A DNA stretch of 61,112 nt from Acidobacteriota bacterium (GCA_019239425.1 JAFAZX010000060.1:1-61112); one strand, 5' to 3'; numbered from the stretch's first letter, positions 44,501-52,505 are shown. The notes: generated by a model not told the origin, from the letters alone. Made by a program: numbers and translations.

Positions 44501-46995
44501 TCGTCGCCAGCGCGTTCTTCATCGAGGCGCTCTACCACGCGGGGATGAACTGGGGCGCCTTCCCGATGACGGGGCGCAACCTGCCGCTGCTGAGCGTCAA
44601 CTCGCCTTCCGACCTGTTCCGCTGGACGATCCTCTTCGGGTTCGCCCTCCAGAACATCTTCTGGCGCTACAAGGGGAGCGGGCGCTTCTGGGAGCAGGCG
44701 TCGTCACTCCTGCCGGAGGAAGAGGACGAAGCGCCGGCGCCGGAGGACGAGGCCGACTCCTTCGAGGGCGCGCCCGTGACGGGCTGGCGGCTCGCGGCCT
44801 GCGGGCTGGTCGTGCTGCTCTTCCCGCTCCTGACCTTCGGCATGGTGCTCTGGAGCGGCGCCGGCGTCGCGCGCGACAAGGAGAAGGAGCTGGAGGTCTT
44901 CAGCTACGAGCCCCTGCTGAAGGGCGTGAAGGCCTGGCTCGACAGCGGCTACATCGTCTACGCCGAGGAGCCGCCGGAGAAGGGGAAGAGGTTGATCCCG
45001 CGCCTCGAAAAGCTCGACGACCCGGACGCGCGCGAGTTCATCCTGCAGGAGATTTACCGCTTCAACGCGCGGAACCCGCAGGGCCGCCTCGAAGACGTGA
45101 GCAACGAGCAGGCGCAAATCTTCCACGACTACCTCGCCCCCGCGAGGGACTTGCGGGCCTACGACCGTTTCCTCGAAAAGCTGCGCGGGACGGCGTCCGA
45201 GAAGCCGCGCCCGAGTATCTTCCGGCTGGACGGCGTGCGCGACCGTAGCGGCAAGGTCGTCGATTACAAGGTCGTGCCGAACGAAGAGTTCAACGTCAGG
45301 TTCATGTTCCGCCAGCAGGACGACGACGTGAGGCTGCCGCAGGTCTCGTACGGCGGCGCGCCGCTGATCGCGCCGGTCTGGCTCAACGGCCACTACACGA
45401 GCGCCGTCGCCCCCTCCGCCTCGCCGCTGGCCGAGCTGCCCTGGATCGAGCACCTCACGCGCGCGATGGAGTCGGAGTGGCGGCGGGTCGGCCGGGACGA
45501 GGGCGCGCAGCTCTACGGCAAGCTGACCCTCGACCGGCCGCTGCAGGAGGCCGCGCAGAGGTTCGCCGCCTCGAAGGGGCTCGGGCTGCACGAGAAGAAT
45601 CTGGCCGGCCCGGCGAGCGACTACGAGGCCAAGTACCCGCCGCGCGTCGCCATCTCCGTCATCGGCCTGCCGGACGGCAAGGTCTACGCGCTCGGCGGCT
45701 GGCCGCGCATGACTTCGTCGGGCGGCTCCTGGGCGCGGGTCGAGGTGCCCGGTGGAAACGGCACGCGCGCCGCGTGGATACCGAGCGCGGCGTGGCTGGA
45801 GGAGAAGGCCCCGGTGGAGTTGAGGCGGCGCTACGAGGGCGACCGCAACTTTGACCGCGCGATGGTGATGGGGTCTTCGACGAAGCCCCTCTGGGCGTCG
45901 GCCGTGCTGAAAATACACCCGCGGCTCGACTCCCTACTGCGCGTGCTGCCCGACACCGGCGAGGAGAACGAGGCCTTCGGCCTGGCCGTCCCGGGTGAGG
46001 GCTGGGACATCCACACGAGGGTGAAACAGTGGATCAACTTCGACCAGTTCCTGACGTATTCGGACAACCGTTACCAGGTGCGGATGGGCCTGCTGGGGCT
46101 CGCGGCGAAGGACGGCGACCGCGTGAAGCTGAGCCAGTACAAGGGCTCGCCGGTGGAGTCGGTTAGCGGGCAGAACAAGCCGGAAGGGAAGGAGCCGGAG
46201 TTCACGCCCGCCGTGCAGATTCGGCGCGACGGCCCGAAGGGCACGCTCGTCGGACTCGACCTGGCGGACACCGAACTCAGCAGGTACATGCACAACATGT
46301 ACTCCATCGGCGTCAAGGGCGTCGGCAACCCCGACGGTAATCTTACGAGGGAGTTCCTCTACCGCCGCTCGTTCTGGACGCTGAACGAGCGCGACGACAG
46401 CGAGAGGTTCCGCTCCGACGCGAGCGTGCTGCTCAACTTCATCTCGCCGCAGGTGCCGGACTTCTACCTCGACAAGCTGACCGACCCGCGGCAGTTCGTC
46501 AACATGCTGCTCGGCGGGCTGGACAACCGCTGGGCGAACGTCGACCTGGCCGCCGCCTTCGGCTCGTGCGTGACGGGCCACCCCGTGCTCGCGCACATCG
46601 TCGAGGGGCGCGAGCCCGTGAGGTTCCTGCCCGAGCGGCAGCAGGACCTCGACCCGAAGATCGCCGCCGTCGTGCGCCGCGGGCTCAACGGGGCCGTCGA
46701 GCGGGACGGCGGGACGGCGCGCTCGCTCGGGTCTGATCCCGAACTCGCCTTTCTCAAGCAGAAGGTCAAGTTCTACGCGAAGACGGGGACGCTGGAGCCG
46801 CGCGAGAACGCCAACGACATCTCGCGCATCGTCTTCGCGGCGGTGAGGTGGAAGGACGAGGGCAAAGGCGAGGTCGCGGCCGGGCTCGTCTTCGCAGTCG
46901 TCGCCGAGAACTCCGACCGGGGCGTCGCGACCGGTTGGCTGCGCGACTTCATAGTCGAGAACAAGAGCGAGATTTCGAAGCTGTTGGGCCTCTGA
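41542..46995 (+). CDS. SEDS glycosyltransferase-class B PBP transpeptidase fusion
   Basis: 1817 residues; ATG at 41542 is preferred because GGAGGAGG lies nine bases upstream. Order: two N-terminal spans; a periplasm- or cytoplasm-facing beta-domain (about 75-390, with a faint FHA-like look); about ten further spans to about residue 1140. These include a SEDS (RodA/FtsW) signature: QYDSAFSFFVVSEYGFVGGA with the putative catalytic D940, and NWGAFPMTGRNLPLLSVNSP. The C-terminal 600 residues form a penicillin-binding transpeptidase with all three motifs: SSTK (S1445, K1448), SDN (1507-1509) and KTG (1747-1749). SEDS enzymes polymerise glycan from lipid II and class B PBPs crosslink it; here both halves are one chain. 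Such fusions are rare, as the partners are normally separate proteins. Confidence 0.85.
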   Translation: MSLSWLGLLLSFVLPPCLFAAAYFFRVRGERLDGWRLAALTAFCALLSALAAVVLAFYVSPQWREGARIVWTQVRADGAPLTVGGGADETVVGWPRSESGESKVGPSLTVTPAAGGGATLVISGGDGFITDRESGEVLNGEPVAVGESKQLGDYKLRVNHLGWKVFHPLTRQIEVLTASNEVIGGFDLREDRTRPLQYLLAPHVSPSLFEKQRVAEREKLEAWAAGLWLLRTDSRRVYVLDRANRKERALPPSARLSLVARWASLNLPFTLTAEGQGAALSFRPPWRFAVALPRPGMKVCPDSPDAAGGEVKLALTSHPIPCEVAMSLPFGPRAGEVRQVLTLDPQARRFTGPGSAAAASENCQPGMRCPEAEAGREGLAVRQGPYTFNLAIAEDMPRFWPCVLMLACAFAFLVWGLWLAHERMPLTNAWVVFGVVLVLWDLLCFRLLLAFRYALDPAALDALAVSGVTRAFFALLVVPGFLLLLARLRSDHNEKPPEPADAARAFRRAFAYLLALWLVGFSLSLFGTSRLVWHELPDSYHTLSLSLPWSSLGGALVYAGVFWLAPLLLLTVYMVYLYSPGDAEESVFLKPWKRWGAEKAEASPEEDEEAADWDGGGWDEEAELRPPAPSQPAEAAPGLWKGPIREFFILVRRLGAVALLLFSPWRWAEEAYLPTVKRPDNWGRVLRSWGGLFWYLVLFSCRFAIFALGCFLLRFVVPGDNKFVQEIAVPIFFFWVALDWIGLALALKKLNREPRARWEWLRLAALAVWTISLPAIVLPISLADFGSLLPVLAILFPLAAVLLLSGSTRFGLRGGGLFRKLADRRAGLAAVFAILVLFGGGYYFYENVMGFIDVPIIRSQGKRLFPRLLNFKYGTGAQRWALVANSFVGGEGMPYQELLNGNQHTWEDKAIAHFGGWTGEGYGKAPTRLSQVRQDTLQYDSAFSFFVVSEYGFVGGALLLMLYALPLVIVLVAAREHFDAGYALAVVVASAFFIEALYHAGMNWGAFPMTGRNLPLLSVNSPSDLFRWTILFGFALQNIFWRYKGSGRFWEQASSLLPEEEDEAPAPEDEADSFEGAPVTGWRLAACGLVVLLFPLLTFGMVLWSGAGVARDKEKELEVFSYEPLLKGVKAWLDSGYIVYAEEPPEKGKRLIPRLEKLDDPDAREFILQEIYRFNARNPQGRLEDVSNEQAQIFHDYLAPARDLRAYDRFLEKLRGTASEKPRPSIFRLDGVRDRSGKVVDYKVVPNEEFNVRFMFRQQDDDVRLPQVSYGGAPLIAPVWLNGHYTSAVAPSASPLAELPWIEHLTRAMESEWRRVGRDEGAQLYGKLTLDRPLQEAAQRFAASKGLGLHEKNLAGPASDYEAKYPPRVAISVIGLPDGKVYALGGWPRMTSSGGSWARVEVPGGNGTRAAWIPSAAWLEEKAPVELRRRYEGDRNFDRAMVMGSSTKPLWASAVLKIHPRLDSLLRVLPDTGEENEAFGLAVPGEGWDIHTRVKQWINFDQFLTYSDNRYQVRMGLLGLAAKDGDRVKLSQYKGSPVESVSGQNKPEGKEPEFTPAVQIRRDGPKGTLVGLDLADTELSRYMHNMYSIGVKGVGNPDGNLTREFLYRRSFWTLNERDDSERFRSDASVLLNFISPQVPDFYLDKLTDPRQFVNMLLGGLDNRWANVDLAAAFGSCVTGHPVLAHIVEGREPVRFLPERQQDLDPKIAAVVRRGLNGAVERDGGTARSLGSDPELAFLKQKVKFYAKTGTLEPRENANDISRIVFAAVRWKDEGKGEVAAGLVFAVVAENSDRGVATGWLRDFIVENKSEISKLLGL

Positions 46996-47049
46996 CGGCG
47001 CCCGCGCGGCGGAAGACCCCGGCGCCTTCGAGTCCCTCACGGAGGATGG

Positions 47050-48342
47050 ATGATGAGCAGTCTACTCTACAACCGATACAAGATCGTGAGGCCGCTGGGC
47101 AGCGGGGGCGCGGGGCAGACCTACCTGGCCGAGGACACGCACATCCCCGAAAACCCACGCCGCGTCGTCAAACAGCTCAAGCCCAAGACCAGCGACCCGT
47201 TCGTCTACCAGATCATCAAGGATCGCTTCGAGCGGGAGGCCGCCGTCCTCGAACGGCTCGGCAAGGACAACGGCCAGATCCCGACCCTCTACGACTACTT
47301 CCCGGAGGGCCAGAACTTCTACCTCGTGCAGGACTGGGTGGACGGCAAGACCCTCGGGGACGAGGTTCGTGACCACGGGCTCTTCGGCGCCAACATGGTC
47401 TGCCAGTTCCTCATCAGCCTCCTGTCGGTGCTCGAAGACGTTCACGCGCAGGGCATCATCCACCGCGACATCAAGCCCGCGAACGTGATGGTGCGCGCGC
47501 GCGACCGGAAGCCCGTCCTGATCGACTTCGGCGCGGTCAAGGAGATCGTCAGCACCATCGTGGACGCGCGGGGTAACCCGGTCAGCACGGTCATCATCGG
47601 GACGCCCGGCTACATGCCGCTGGAGCAGGCGCAGGGCGACCCGGTCTTCGCCAGCGACCTCTATAGCCTCGGGCGGACGGCGATCTTCCTCCTGACGGGG
47701 ATGCACCCGCAGCAGATGCAGTCCTCGACCACCGGCCCGCTCTCGTGGCGCCAGCACGCGCGGGGCGTGAACCCGCGCCTGTGCGACGTGCTCGACAAGG
47801 CCACGCAGCGGCTGGCCGAGCACAGGTACCAGTCGGCCACGGAGATGAGGGCCGCCGTCGCGGCCGCGGCCCAGGTGGGGCGGATACAGATCGACGTGCC
47901 CACGCCCACGCCGCCCCCTCCTCAGCCGCCCGCACCAGGCCCACGCCGGAAGCTCGTCTACGGCGCGGCCGCCCTGCTGACGTTGGCGGTGCTCGGCGGC
48001 GTCTCGCTCGCGGGCTGGAGTTGGTTCAAAGCGGCGATGAAGATGAACGCCGACGAGCTGGCCCGGCCGCTCAGGGCGAGCTGCGTTCTGTACAACGACG
48101 ACGCGGGGCAGCCCACCGTCAACGTCCGCGCGGACTGTGACAAAAAGTCCTGTGACGGCGATTCTTCGACCATCATCAAGGAGTACCCGAACAACACGGA
48201 GGTGCGGGTCAACCGGGATGTGAAGGTGAAGTCTAAGAAGGACTACTACTGGATGCAGTTGGTCATCGTGGGGAGCGGCGAGACCGCCTGGGTCTCCTCC
48301 GCGAAGATTCGCTGTAACGGGGAGCAGCTCAAACTCCCGTAA
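47050..48342 (+). CDS. Membrane Ser/Thr protein kinase with extracytoplasmic SH3b-like domain
   Basis: 430 residues. The Hanks-type kinase domain (about 10-275) has a glycine loop GSGGAGQTY, the ATP-binding K41, HRD (138-140; HRDIKPANV) and DFG (159-161), all intact. A Pro-rich linker leads to one span (about 300-320). Outside the membrane lies an SH3b-like domain (VNVRADCD ... YYWMQLVI ... AWVSSAKIRC) that may bind cell wall. The kinase domain looks cyanobacterial-type (AEDTHIPENPRRVVKQLKP). GGAGG precedes the ATGs at 47050 and 47053. Being next to the cell-wall synthase fusion suggests it regulates that enzyme, as PknB does in actinobacteria. Confidence 0.88.
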   Translation: MMSSLLYNRYKIVRPLGSGGAGQTYLAEDTHIPENPRRVVKQLKPKTSDPFVYQIIKDRFEREAAVLERLGKDNGQIPTLYDYFPEGQNFYLVQDWVDGKTLGDEVRDHGLFGANMVCQFLISLLSVLEDVHAQGIIHRDIKPANVMVRARDRKPVLIDFGAVKEIVSTIVDARGNPVSTVIIGTPGYMPLEQAQGDPVFASDLYSLGRTAIFLLTGMHPQQMQSSTTGPLSWRQHARGVNPRLCDVLDKATQRLAEHRYQSATEMRAAVAAAAQVGRIQIDVPTPTPPPPQPPAPGPRRKLVYGAAALLTLAVLGGVSLAGWSWFKAAMKMNADELARPLRASCVLYNDDAGQPTVNVRADCDKKSCDGDSSTIIKEYPNNTEVRVNRDVKVKSKKDYYWMQLVIVGSGETAWVSSAKIRCNGEQLKLP

Positions 48343-48356
48343 ACCCCCACTCCGCT

Positions 48357-48397
48357 CGCTGAGCCCCCATGCATTGAAAGTGCATGGGGGCTCAGCG
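48357..48397 (+). terminator. Strong hairpin closing the kinase cluster
   Basis: Seventeen-base perfect stem (CGCTGAGCCCCCATGCA at 48357-48373 with 48381-48397) and a seven-base loop, 15 bases after the kinase stop. No T-run follows, so it may protect the transcript end or act with Rho. Confidence 0.65.
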
Positions 48398-48454
48398 TGA
48401 CACCACCTACTTGAAGTGGACGCGAGCCAGCGGATGAGTTGAGGACGCAGAAGA

Positions 48455-48697
48455 ATGTTTGATTGGTCATACACGTTAAGGCTGCGAACTATTTATCCAA
48501 AGCTCATAAATGAGGCTATGAGTTTGGTAGACCATCGGCAGGCTACTACGGACAGCCGGCCCGCGTTGAGCGACGAGCGGGGGGCGCTCCGCAAAGAGTT
48601 CAGCGACGACGGCGTCCGCCTGAACGCCCGCGGCTACGCCGCCATGAGAGAGGTCTTCACACGGTTCGATAGAGAGGCGAGGGGAGGGAAAGAGTAG
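48455..48697 (+). pseudogene. Remnant of an SGNH/GDSL hydrolase C-terminus
   Basis: The last 55 codons (ALSDERGALRKEFSDDGVRL, then NARGYAAMREVF) match the end of SGNH-family esterases, where DGVHxNxxGY carries the catalytic Asp and His. Here His is replaced by Arg, and no upstream part of the enzyme exists in the window. The first 30 codons of the open frame look unrelated, so this is a decayed fragment joined to other DNA. It could be translated but not active. Confidence 0.5.
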
Positions 48698-48787
48698 GGC
48701 GTGCGAGGCTGGCGCTCGGGGTGGAGGGGCGCGACGCGGTATCACGAGCGTCGCGCCCCACTCTTTTCCGGCGAATCTTCTGGCCGG

Positions 48788-49174
48788 CTACCTGTTGGCG
48801 TTGCCGTTCCCCCCGCCGCGGTTGGCGTTGCCGCCGCGGTTCGCGTTTCCAGCGCCCGTGTTGGCGTTGCCGGTGCGGCCGCCGTTAGTGTTGCCGCCGC
48901 CGCCCATGTTGCCATTCATGTTGCCGCCGGTGCCGCCATTCATGTTGCCCGTGGCGTTGCCGTTCATGTTCCCCGTCGTGCCGGAATTCATGTTGCCGGT
49001 CGTGCCGGAGTTCATGTTGCCGTTCGTCGTGCCCCCGGTCGTGCCGCCGGCGTTCGTGTTCGTGTTCACGTTCGAGTTGTTCGCGTTCGAGTTGTTCGCG
49101 TTCTCGCCGCCGCCGCACGCGGCCGCCGCGCCCAGCAGGGCGCAGAGGGAGAGAATCGAGAGAGTCCTACGCAT
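48788..49174 (-). CDS. Asn/Gly-rich repeat lipoprotein
   Basis: 128 residues from the ATG at 49174, supported by AGGAGG eight bases upstream. The signal peptide ends AAAACGGG, a probable lipobox (Cys20). The mature part is nearly all Asn, Gly, Thr and Met in short repeats (TTGNMNSG, GNANRGG), so it is intrinsically disordered and low in hydrophobic residues. Function unknown; such lipoproteins may act as surface spacers or form amyloid-like material. Terminator-like hairpin lies upstream at 49373. Confidence 0.75.
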   Translation of the reverse strand: MRRTLSILSLCALLGAAAACGGGENANNSNANNSNVNTNTNAGGTTGGTTNGNMNSGTTGNMNSGTTGNMNGNATGNMNGGTGGNMNGNMGGGGNTNGGRTGNANTGAGNANRGGNANRGGGNGNANR

Positions 49175-49372
49175 CGGAAGTGCCTCCTGTCTATCTGTCG
49201 TGGTTCGTAACCTGTATGTGGAGTGTAGGTGCATGTTCTGCCGTGGTCTGTCCCGTGCGGGACAGATTCGCGCGGGGCGAGGGCGTATTCTGAGCGTCGT
49301 CGGCGGGGGTTTTACGCATCGTCCCGCCGGCCTCCTGTGTTAAAGCCTCAAGCAAGCTCCCACGGACGACAC

Positions 49373-49416
49373 AAGAAGGAAAGGGCTGTCGACTTCAAGG
49401 CAGCCCTTTCCTTCTT
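49373..49416. terminator. Bidirectional rho-independent-type terminator
   Basis: Sixteen-base perfect stem (AAGAAGGAAAGGGCTG at 49373-49388 with 49401-49416) and a 12-base loop. The T-rich descending arm (CCTTTCCTTCTTT) fits an intrinsic terminator. It lies downstream of the broken minus-strand gene at 49438. Confidence 0.7.
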
Positions 49417-49437
49417 TGGAAGAAGTTAGCGGACGAA

Positions 49438-49842
49438 CTACGGGGCTGCGTAGCCGGCGAAAGTCCTCGTCGCCTTCGCCGCCACGCGGCGGTACTCGGA
49501 GGTGACTTCGACCGGGCGGTTGAGCGCGCCGTCGGCGACCGCCCGCTTGTAGAGGAGTGTGTTAGTGTCGGCCGAGACCTCGTAGCTCATCACCAGGCGC
49601 TCGCCGCCCGACCAGGTGAGTTCGACCGTGAGCGTTCGCCCCTAAACGAGTTCGAGGTCGTGGCTCTCGACCTCGCGGTAAGTCCCCGTCAGGAAGTTCG
49701 CCTCTTCGGGCCGCACGACGGCCTCTTCCGCCTGAACCGTCGCGGCTCCCCCGGCCCGCCCGTCTCTCACGCCGCCCGCCGAGGTGACGGACGCCAGCGC
49801 GAGCAGCGTTAACGAGGCCAGCCTCCGCCCCTTCCTTCTGGT
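49438..49842 (-). pseudogene. Broken gene for a small exported protein
   Basis: One frame is open from 49842 to a TAG at 49440 except for an internal TAG at 49644-49642. The product starts with a signal-peptide-like RRLASLTLLALASVTSAGG and continues with LTGTYREVESHDLELV, stop, then GRTLTVELTWSGGERLVMSY. No start codon precedes the signal region. The internal stop probably arose from CAG. Family not recognised. Confidence 0.55.
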
Positions 49843-49910
49843 CGACCCGCGCCGCGCGCTTTTACATGGAGAGCGGCGCGCACTTCGGCAAGATCGTCAT
49901 CGGCTACTAG
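49842..49910 (+). pseudogene. C-terminal scrap of a zinc-binding dehydrogenase
   Basis: The frame ends with RFYMESGAHFGKIVIGY then TAG at 49908. That ending is typical of medium-chain dehydrogenase/quinone oxidoreductase proteins (x-MESGAHxGKIV). Nothing of the enzyme remains upstream. Confidence 0.4.
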
Positions 49911-49920
49911 CCGCGCGCCG

Positions 49921-50715
49921 CTACAGCATCGAGCGGACGACTCCCCCTTCCGCCCGCAGCGCCGCGCCGTTCGTCGCCGACGACAGCGGGCTGCACACGT
50001 AGGCGACCAGGTGCGCCACCTCCTCCGGGTCGATGAACCGCTTGAGGAGTGAGGACGGGCGCGCCGTCTCGAAGAACCGCATCTCCATCTCCTTCGCGGT
50101 CACGCCCTGCTCCACGGCCAGTTGGCGCACGAACGTGCCCACGCCCTCCGAGAGGGTCGGGCCGGGCAGCACCGAGTTGACCGTGACGCCCGTCCCCGTG
50201 GTCGTCTCGGCCAGCCCGCGCGCGAGCGAGATCTGCGCCGACTTCGTGACGCCGTAGTGGATCATCTCGGCCGGGATGTTGATGCCGGACTCGCTGGAGA
50301 TGAAGACGACGCGGCCCCAGTCGCGCCCCCTCATGCCGGCGAGGTAGTGGCGGCTGAGGCGGACGCCGCTCATGACGTTCGTCTCGAAGAAACGGAGCCA
50401 GTCGGCGTCCGCGATCTGCTCGAAGGGGCGCGGCTCGAAGATGCCCACGTTGTTGACGAGGATGTCCGCGTCGGGGCAGGCGTCGATGAGCCTCTCCGCC
50501 CCTTCGGCCGTCGAGAGGTCGGCCGCCGCGCCCGTGACCTGAGCGCCGGGGTGCTGCTCCTCTATTCTCCTCCGCGCCTCGTCCACACGCTCGCCGGTGC
50601 GGCCGTTGACCACCACGCGCGCGCCCTCGCGCGCCAGTTCCGCGGCGATGGCGAAGCCGATGCCGGCGGTCGAGCCCGTGACGAGCGCCCTCTTGCCCTG
50701 TAACTGAAGGTCCAT
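49921..50715 (-). CDS. SDR-family oxidoreductase
   Basis: 264 residues, a classical short-chain dehydrogenase. The cofactor motif is TGSTAGIG, NNVG is the structural motif, and the active-site residues are in SSESGINIPAEMIHYGVTK (Ser, Tyr-x-x-x-Lys). Arg after the cofactor strand (VNGRTGER) favours NADP(H). Substrate unknown. AGGGAG five bases upstream supports the start. Confidence 0.88.
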   Translation of the reverse strand: MDLQLQGKRALVTGSTAGIGFAIAAELAREGARVVVNGRTGERVDEARRRIEEQHPGAQVTGAAADLSTAEGAERLIDACPDADILVNNVGIFEPRPFEQIADADWLRFFETNVMSGVRLSRHYLAGMRGRDWGRVVFISSESGINIPAEMIHYGVTKSAQISLARGLAETTTGTGVTVNSVLPGPTLSEGVGTFVRQLAVEQGVTAKEMEMRFFETARPSSLLKRFIDPEEVAHLVAYVCSPLSSATNGAALRAEGGVVRSML

Positions 50716-51088
50716 CGTCTCTCCCTTTCACTGGCCGTCGAGCATCCTCATCTGGTGCTCGTCGTAGCCGAGCCGGCCGCCGACGGGCGAGCGCATCGCG
50801 CCGAGCTGACGCGCCCCGTCCGTGTTCGTCGCTTATCACCTCGCCCCCTCCGGCCCGAAAAGATTTTCGCGGAAACATATATCAGCATGTTGACCCGAAA
50901 GTGACGCGAAGTTGGTGCTTAAGAGTATGCCCGCCGCCGCGGCACGGGGCCGCACGCGGGCACGGGCACCTTCTCGTGAAGGCTCTGTTGCAGCAATCGC
51001 TGTGAGCTATAATCCGCCCTCCAGTTCGGCCATTACTCTTCCGGAATCATCCAGGAGCAGTATGTCACCGCAGATAGAACGCATTGCG
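50716..51088. other. Intergenic region with truncated gene starts
   Basis: The minus strand reads a short open tail ending GGRLGYDEHQMRMLDGQ at 50728, possibly a gene remnant. On the plus strand, TATAAT at 51008-51013 is followed by AGGAG and an ATG at 51061 (MSPQIERIA), after which the frame runs antisense into the permease gene. It looks like a promoter and start left behind by a rearrangement. Confidence 0.4.
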
Positions 51089-52330
51089 TCACGCGAGGCC
51101 CAGCAGCCTGAGCGCACAGAGCAACATCACGCCGACGGAAGTCGTCGCCAGGGTGACGGGCACCCCGGCGCGCAGGAAGTCCCAGAAGCCGAGTGGCGAC
51201 TCATCCCGCGCGTACTGCGCCACGATGACGTTGGCCACGCTACCGAACAGCGTCAGGTTGCCGGCGAAGGTGCTCGTCAGCGCCAGCAGCAGCCAGACGA
51301 ACCGCGGCTCACTCATCTGCCCGACCCAGTGTCCCGCGATGAGCACGAAGGGGACGTTCGAGAAGAGATTACTCCCGACGACCGAGGCGGCGCTGAACTG
51401 CGCTACGCTCGCCGTCCCGACCTGTGTGCCGATTGCCGACATGGCCCTTTCGAGCAGGTGCCGGTCAGCCTTCACGAACCCCTCCACGACGACGAAGAGT
51501 CCCGCGAAGAAGAGGAGCAGCGACCAGTCCACGGCCTCGAGCGCCTCGCGCGGCGGGCGGTTGGCTAAGACAAGGAGCGCGATGGCGGCCGTCACCGCGG
51601 CGAAGTCCATCGGCGCCCCCGCCAGAAAGGCGACGAGCAGCCCGGCGAAGACCAGCACGCTCTTGAGGGCGAGCCCCCTGTGGACGGGCGGGTAGGGCTC
51701 GGCGTGGGTCTCGCGGCTGATCTCGGCCGAGGAGAGTAGTCGCCGGAAGAGCAGACGCAGCAGCAGCCAGTCGATGACGAGGCAGGCCAGGCCGATGGGC
51801 ACCATGCGGGCGGCGAATCCCGCCCAGCCCCAGCCGGAGGCGTTCCCGATGATCATGTTCTGCGGGTTGCCGGTGAGCGTCATCACGCTCCCGATGTTGG
51901 CGGCGGTCGCCAGCGCCAGCAGGTAGGGCGTGGCGGGGAGGCGGGCTCGCGCGGTGACGTGCAGCAGGAGCGGCGTGCCCAGCAGGCAGACCGTGTCGTT
52001 GAGGACGAGCGCCGAACTGACGCCGGAGCTGAAGACGACGAGCGCCAAAAGCCCCTGCGGGGTGTCGCAGCGGTGGAGGGCTCTGACGGCCAGCCACGTC
52101 GGCAGCCCCGACCGCGTCATGACGGCGAGGAGCACCATCATCCCGAAGAGGAGCGCCAGGGTGCTCAGGTCGATGGCCGCGGCCGCCTCCCCGCGCGTGA
52201 GCGAGCCTGACATGACCGTCAGCACCGCGCCCAGCATGGCGGCCGTCGGCCGGTCTAGTTTGCGCGGGCTGTTCTCGCCCAGCGAGATGAGCAGGTAGGT
52301 GAGCGCGAAGATGACGGTCGCCAGGTGCAA
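51089..52330 (-). CDS. SLC13/ArsB-type anion permease
   Basis: 413 residues from the TTG at 52330, chosen because GGGAGG lies five bases upstream and the chain then opens on the first span; a TTG at 52417 would add 29 residues. About eleven membrane segments. TLTGNPQNMIIGNASGWGWA is the TGNPxN re-entrant signature of the CitT/ArsB/NhaD group, and a second half-repeat has VGSNLFSNVPFVLIAG. It could carry a dicarboxylate, sulfate, arsenite or sodium; the ion is unknown. No ars gene is nearby. Confidence 0.82.
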   Translation of the reverse strand: MHLATVIFALTYLLISLGENSPRKLDRPTAAMLGAVLTVMSGSLTRGEAAAAIDLSTLALLFGMMVLLAVMTRSGLPTWLAVRALHRCDTPQGLLALVVFSSGVSSALVLNDTVCLLGTPLLLHVTARARLPATPYLLALATAANIGSVMTLTGNPQNMIIGNASGWGWAGFAARMVPIGLACLVIDWLLLRLLFRRLLSSAEISRETHAEPYPPVHRGLALKSVLVFAGLLVAFLAGAPMDFAAVTAAIALLVLANRPPREALEAVDWSLLLFFAGLFVVVEGFVKADRHLLERAMSAIGTQVGTASVAQFSAASVVGSNLFSNVPFVLIAGHWVGQMSEPRFVWLLLALTSTFAGNLTLFGSVANVIVAQYARDESPLGFWDFLRAGVPVTLATTSVGVMLLCALRLLGLA

Positions 52331-52441
52331 CGAATCCTCCCACGGTTCGGGCTTAGACGTGTCGGGGACGCGACAAGCCAGACGGGCCGCCGGGTATTCG
52401 TCACCCTGACGCGCCAAACTCAGTTATCGTTTTTCCTTAGA

Positions 52442-52447
52442 TATAAT
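52442..52447 (+). promoter_or_regulatory. Possible -10 element for the sensor kinase gene
   Basis: Consensus TATAAT in the gap between divergent permease and kinase genes (52331-52636). A matching -35 is not evident. Confidence 0.35.
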
Positions 52448-52481
52448 ACGCGAGGTAAAGCGCGAGCGCAGCCGCAGGCGG

Positions 52482-52505
52482 GTGTAAGTGCAGCCGAGCT
52501 TACAC
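52482..52505. promoter_or_regulatory. Inverted repeat, operator-like
   Basis: GTGTAAG and CTTACAC arms separated by ten bases, downstream of the possible -10 element. The spacing of arm centres is close to 17 bases, compatible with a dimeric regulator. Confidence 0.35.

Noticed and set aside
41593..44538. 981-codon minus-strand open frame opposite the SEDS-PBP gene
   Set aside because: A shadow of the third-base GC bias; the product is Glu/Arg-rich without domains, while the plus strand has membrane and SEDS motifs.
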